A DNA stretch of 37,007 bases from Sulfurimonas sp. SAG-AH-194-C20 (lineage in GTDB: Bacteria > Campylobacterota > Campylobacteria > Campylobacterales > Sulfurimonadaceae), in NCBI RefSeq assembly GCF_029215975.1, contig NZ_JAEMVD010000011.1:1-37007 (forward strand), read 5' to 3'. This document shows, one piece after another, positions 35,331-37,007 of this stretch. Positions within the stretch are counted from its first letter, which is position 1. Each line of letters begins with the position of its first letter. The notes beneath the pieces were generated by a model. The model ran no database searches. It had not been told where the DNA came from and saw only the letters and a list, made by a program, of their open reading frames with translations. Made by a program: the position numbers and the translations under genes.

Positions 35331-37007
35331 AACCATAAAACAACTCCCCAATTCGGCTGGTGTCTATCAGTATTTTGACAAAGATGGTCATATACTTTAT
35401 ATTGGTAAGGCAAAAAATCTTCATAGTCGTGTAAAAAGTTATTGGCAGTTTGCACCGCAACTCCAAGCAAATAAAACACTCTCATTGCGTATAAAAAGAA
35501 TGATAGAGCAGACAGTATCAATGAACTATATAGTTGTAAATAGTGAACATGATGCACTGATTTTAGAAAACTCACTCATTAAACAGCTCAACCCCAAGTA
35601 TAATATTTTACTTCGTGATGATAAAACCTATCCTTACATATATGTAGATAACAATGAAAAATATCCTCGTTTTGACATAACAAGAAAAATTATCAAGAGT
35701 AAGGACATCACCTATTTTGGTCCCTACTCTGTTGGAGCAAGAGATATTTTAGACTCAGTATATGAAATCTGTAAACTTGTACAAAAAAAGAGTTGTTTGA
35801 AATCTCATAAACTCTGTTTATATCATCAAATAGATAAATGCCTTGGTCCTTGTGAGCTTCTAGTAAGTAAGGAACGATACAAAGAAGAACTTGATTTAGC
35901 AAGTAAACTTATAAAAAATAAAAAAATATTAATCAAAAATTTACAATCAAAGATGGAGTTTTATGCAACTGAAATGCGTTTTGAAGAAGCAGGAGAACTT
36001 AGAGATAGAATCCAAAGGATAAGTCGTTCAGAGATTAAAAGTGAAATAGACTTTGCTAGTACAGAGAATTATGACATTTTTGTTGTGAAAAATTCTACTA
36101 GCCGAGCAGTAGTAGTACGAATCTTTATGCGTAATGGAAAAATCATATCTTCTTCACATGACTTCGTAAACATTAATGAGGATTATTTTGAAGATGAGCT
36201 TTACTATAGAGCACTGCTTGACTACTATAAAGAGGAAAAGCCACCTATTATTGCTCCCATCCTTATAGCAAAAGAGATTGAAGGACTTGTATCAATGCAA
36301 AAGCATCTCAGTAGTGTCTTCGAAAAAAATGCAAACATCTCTGTGCCAATGCGTTCTAAACGCAAGGATTTAATTACTCTTGCCTTATTAAACGCGGAGG
36401 AACTTCTCAAAAAAGACAAGATAATTGACCATACTAAACTTCCACTAGAGATACAGGAGCTATGTAGTTTAGAAAAAACACCTTCTCGTGTTGAAGTCTT
36501 TGATAACTCTCACATGTCCGGAGTCGCTACTGTTGGGGCGATGATAGTGTATGAAGATGGGAAGTTTGATAAGAGTTCATACAGAACCTATCATTTAGAA
36601 GCAAAAGATGAGTATGGACAGATGAGAGAGACACTTTCTCGTAGAGTCGCTAGTTTTACTAAAAACTCTCCTCCTGATTTATGGATTCTCGATGGTGGTG
36701 CAACTCTTTTAAAACTCGCATTAGAAATTTTAAAATCAAATGCAATTAACTTAGATGTAATAGCAATCTCTAAAGAAAAAATTGATGCTAAAACTCATAG
36801 AGCTAAAGGTAAAGCAAATGATATTCTTTACACAAAAGATAATGTTTTTAGACTAAAAAACAGTGATAAACGACTGCAATGGACACAAAATTTAAGAGAT
36901 GAAGCGCATAGAAGTGCCATAACCTTTCATAAAAAAACGAAACTTAAACTTGATAAAGAGAGTAAACTTCTCAGTTTAAATGGTATTTCACATGCCAAAG
37001 TTCAAAA
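35317..37007 (+). CDS. uvrC: Excinuclease ABC subunit C, 3' end outside window
   Basis: Nuclease of nucleotide excision repair that cuts on both sides of a lesion marked by UvrAB. The first 563 codons are present and open to the window end. The GIY-YIG domain ([22 protein letters not shown], about 14-35) makes the 3' cut. A cysteine-containing region ([16 protein letters not shown]) follows, then the UVR motif ([17 protein letters not shown], about 212-228) and the RNase H-like endonuclease domain ([22 protein letters not shown] and [11 protein letters not shown]) for the 5' cut. The helix-hairpin-helix is beginning at the edge (LNGISHAKV). ATG at 35317 lies inside the preceding gene. Confidence 0.97.
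   Translation, partial: MNLLETIKQLPNSAGVYQYFDKDGHILYIGKAKNLHSRVKSYWQFAPQLQANKTLSLRIKRMIEQTVSMNYIVVNSEHDALILENSLIKQLNPKYNILLRDDKTYPYIYVDNNEKYPRFDITRKIIKSKDITYFGPYSVGARDILDSVYEICKLVQKKSCLKSHKLCLYHQIDKCLGPCELLVSKERYKEELDLASKLIKNKKILIKNLQSKMEFYATEMRFEEAGELRDRIQRISRSEIKSEIDFASTENYDIFVVKNSTSRAVVVRIFMRNGKIISSSHDFVNINEDYFEDELYYRALLDYYKEEKPPIIAPILIAKEIEGLVSMQKHLSSVFEKNANISVPMRSKRKDLITLALLNAEELLKKDKIIDHTKLPLEIQELCSLEKTPSRVEVFDNSHMSGVATVGAMIVYEDGKFDKSSYRTYHLEAKDEYGQMRETLSRRVASFTKNSPPDLWILDGGATLLKLALEILKSNAINLDVIAISKEKIDAKTHRAKGKANDILYTKDNVFRLKNSDKRLQWTQNLRDEAHRSAITFHKKTKLKLDKESKLLSLNGISHAKVQ

Overview
The window is chromosomal DNA from a free-living member of the Campylobacterota (former Epsilonproteobacteria), most likely Sulfurimonas or a close relative. 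This rests on the AT-rich base composition, an Epsilon-type 16S rRNA gene, a c-subunit of ATP synthase with a cleavable signal peptide, an HP0958-type zinc-ribbon protein, an NhaD antiporter, and -10 boxes (TATAAT) with weak -35 boxes. I see no insertion sequence, prophage, CRISPR array or integrase. It looks like ordinary core genome with a few unusual parts.

Layout. Positions 1-2146 hold a minus-strand 16S rRNA gene and its roughly 360-nt leader with promoter, hairpin and boxA-like site. Positions 2157-15021 form one long minus-strand gene block, read uvrD-truB-csrA-ispE-smpB-M23 peptidase-TPR-nif3-zinc ribbon-waaA-rluD-ffh. It is followed by a separate promoter with a hairpin-rich leader driving rpsP-khpA-rimM-trmD-rplS. 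A LysR regulator (15146) is divergent from uvrD. Next come a minus-strand trio, cysK-class IV aminotransferase-SspB-like protein (18017-16059), and a small divergent orphan gene (18116). Then follow tRNA-Leu(GAG) and atpE with its own promoter and a strong terminator.

Positions 19023-26030 hold a minus-strand transcription unit that appears to begin with a 6S RNA gene. A 17-bp terminator stem separates the 6S RNA from purD, and RDD protein, lptD, a phosphoribosyltransferase and pnp follow with very short gaps or overlaps. On the plus strand an HDOD protein converges on a minus-strand hybrid kinase that has a periplasmic SPOR domain and degenerate receiver and HPt domains. The remainder is hemD-guaA, a lipoprotein (LptM-like)-nadB-nhaD set, and a plus-strand pair of a DciA-like protein and uvrC, the latter cut by the window end.

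How the genes work together. Most functions concern the translation machinery (16S, rplS, rpsP, trmD, rimM, truB, rluD-type, smpB, tRNA-Leu, ffh), RNA control (csrA, khpA, pnp, 6S RNA) and envelope building (waaA, lptD, LptM-like lipoprotein, M23 peptidase, ispE). The most interesting items are the SPOR-domain kinase with its non-functional-looking phosphorelay end, the 6S-purD read-through arrangement, the structured rpsP leader, a possible SspB-like protease adaptor, and a DciA-like gene that seems to start without a leader. All homology calls were made by reading the translated sequences; no database search was run.
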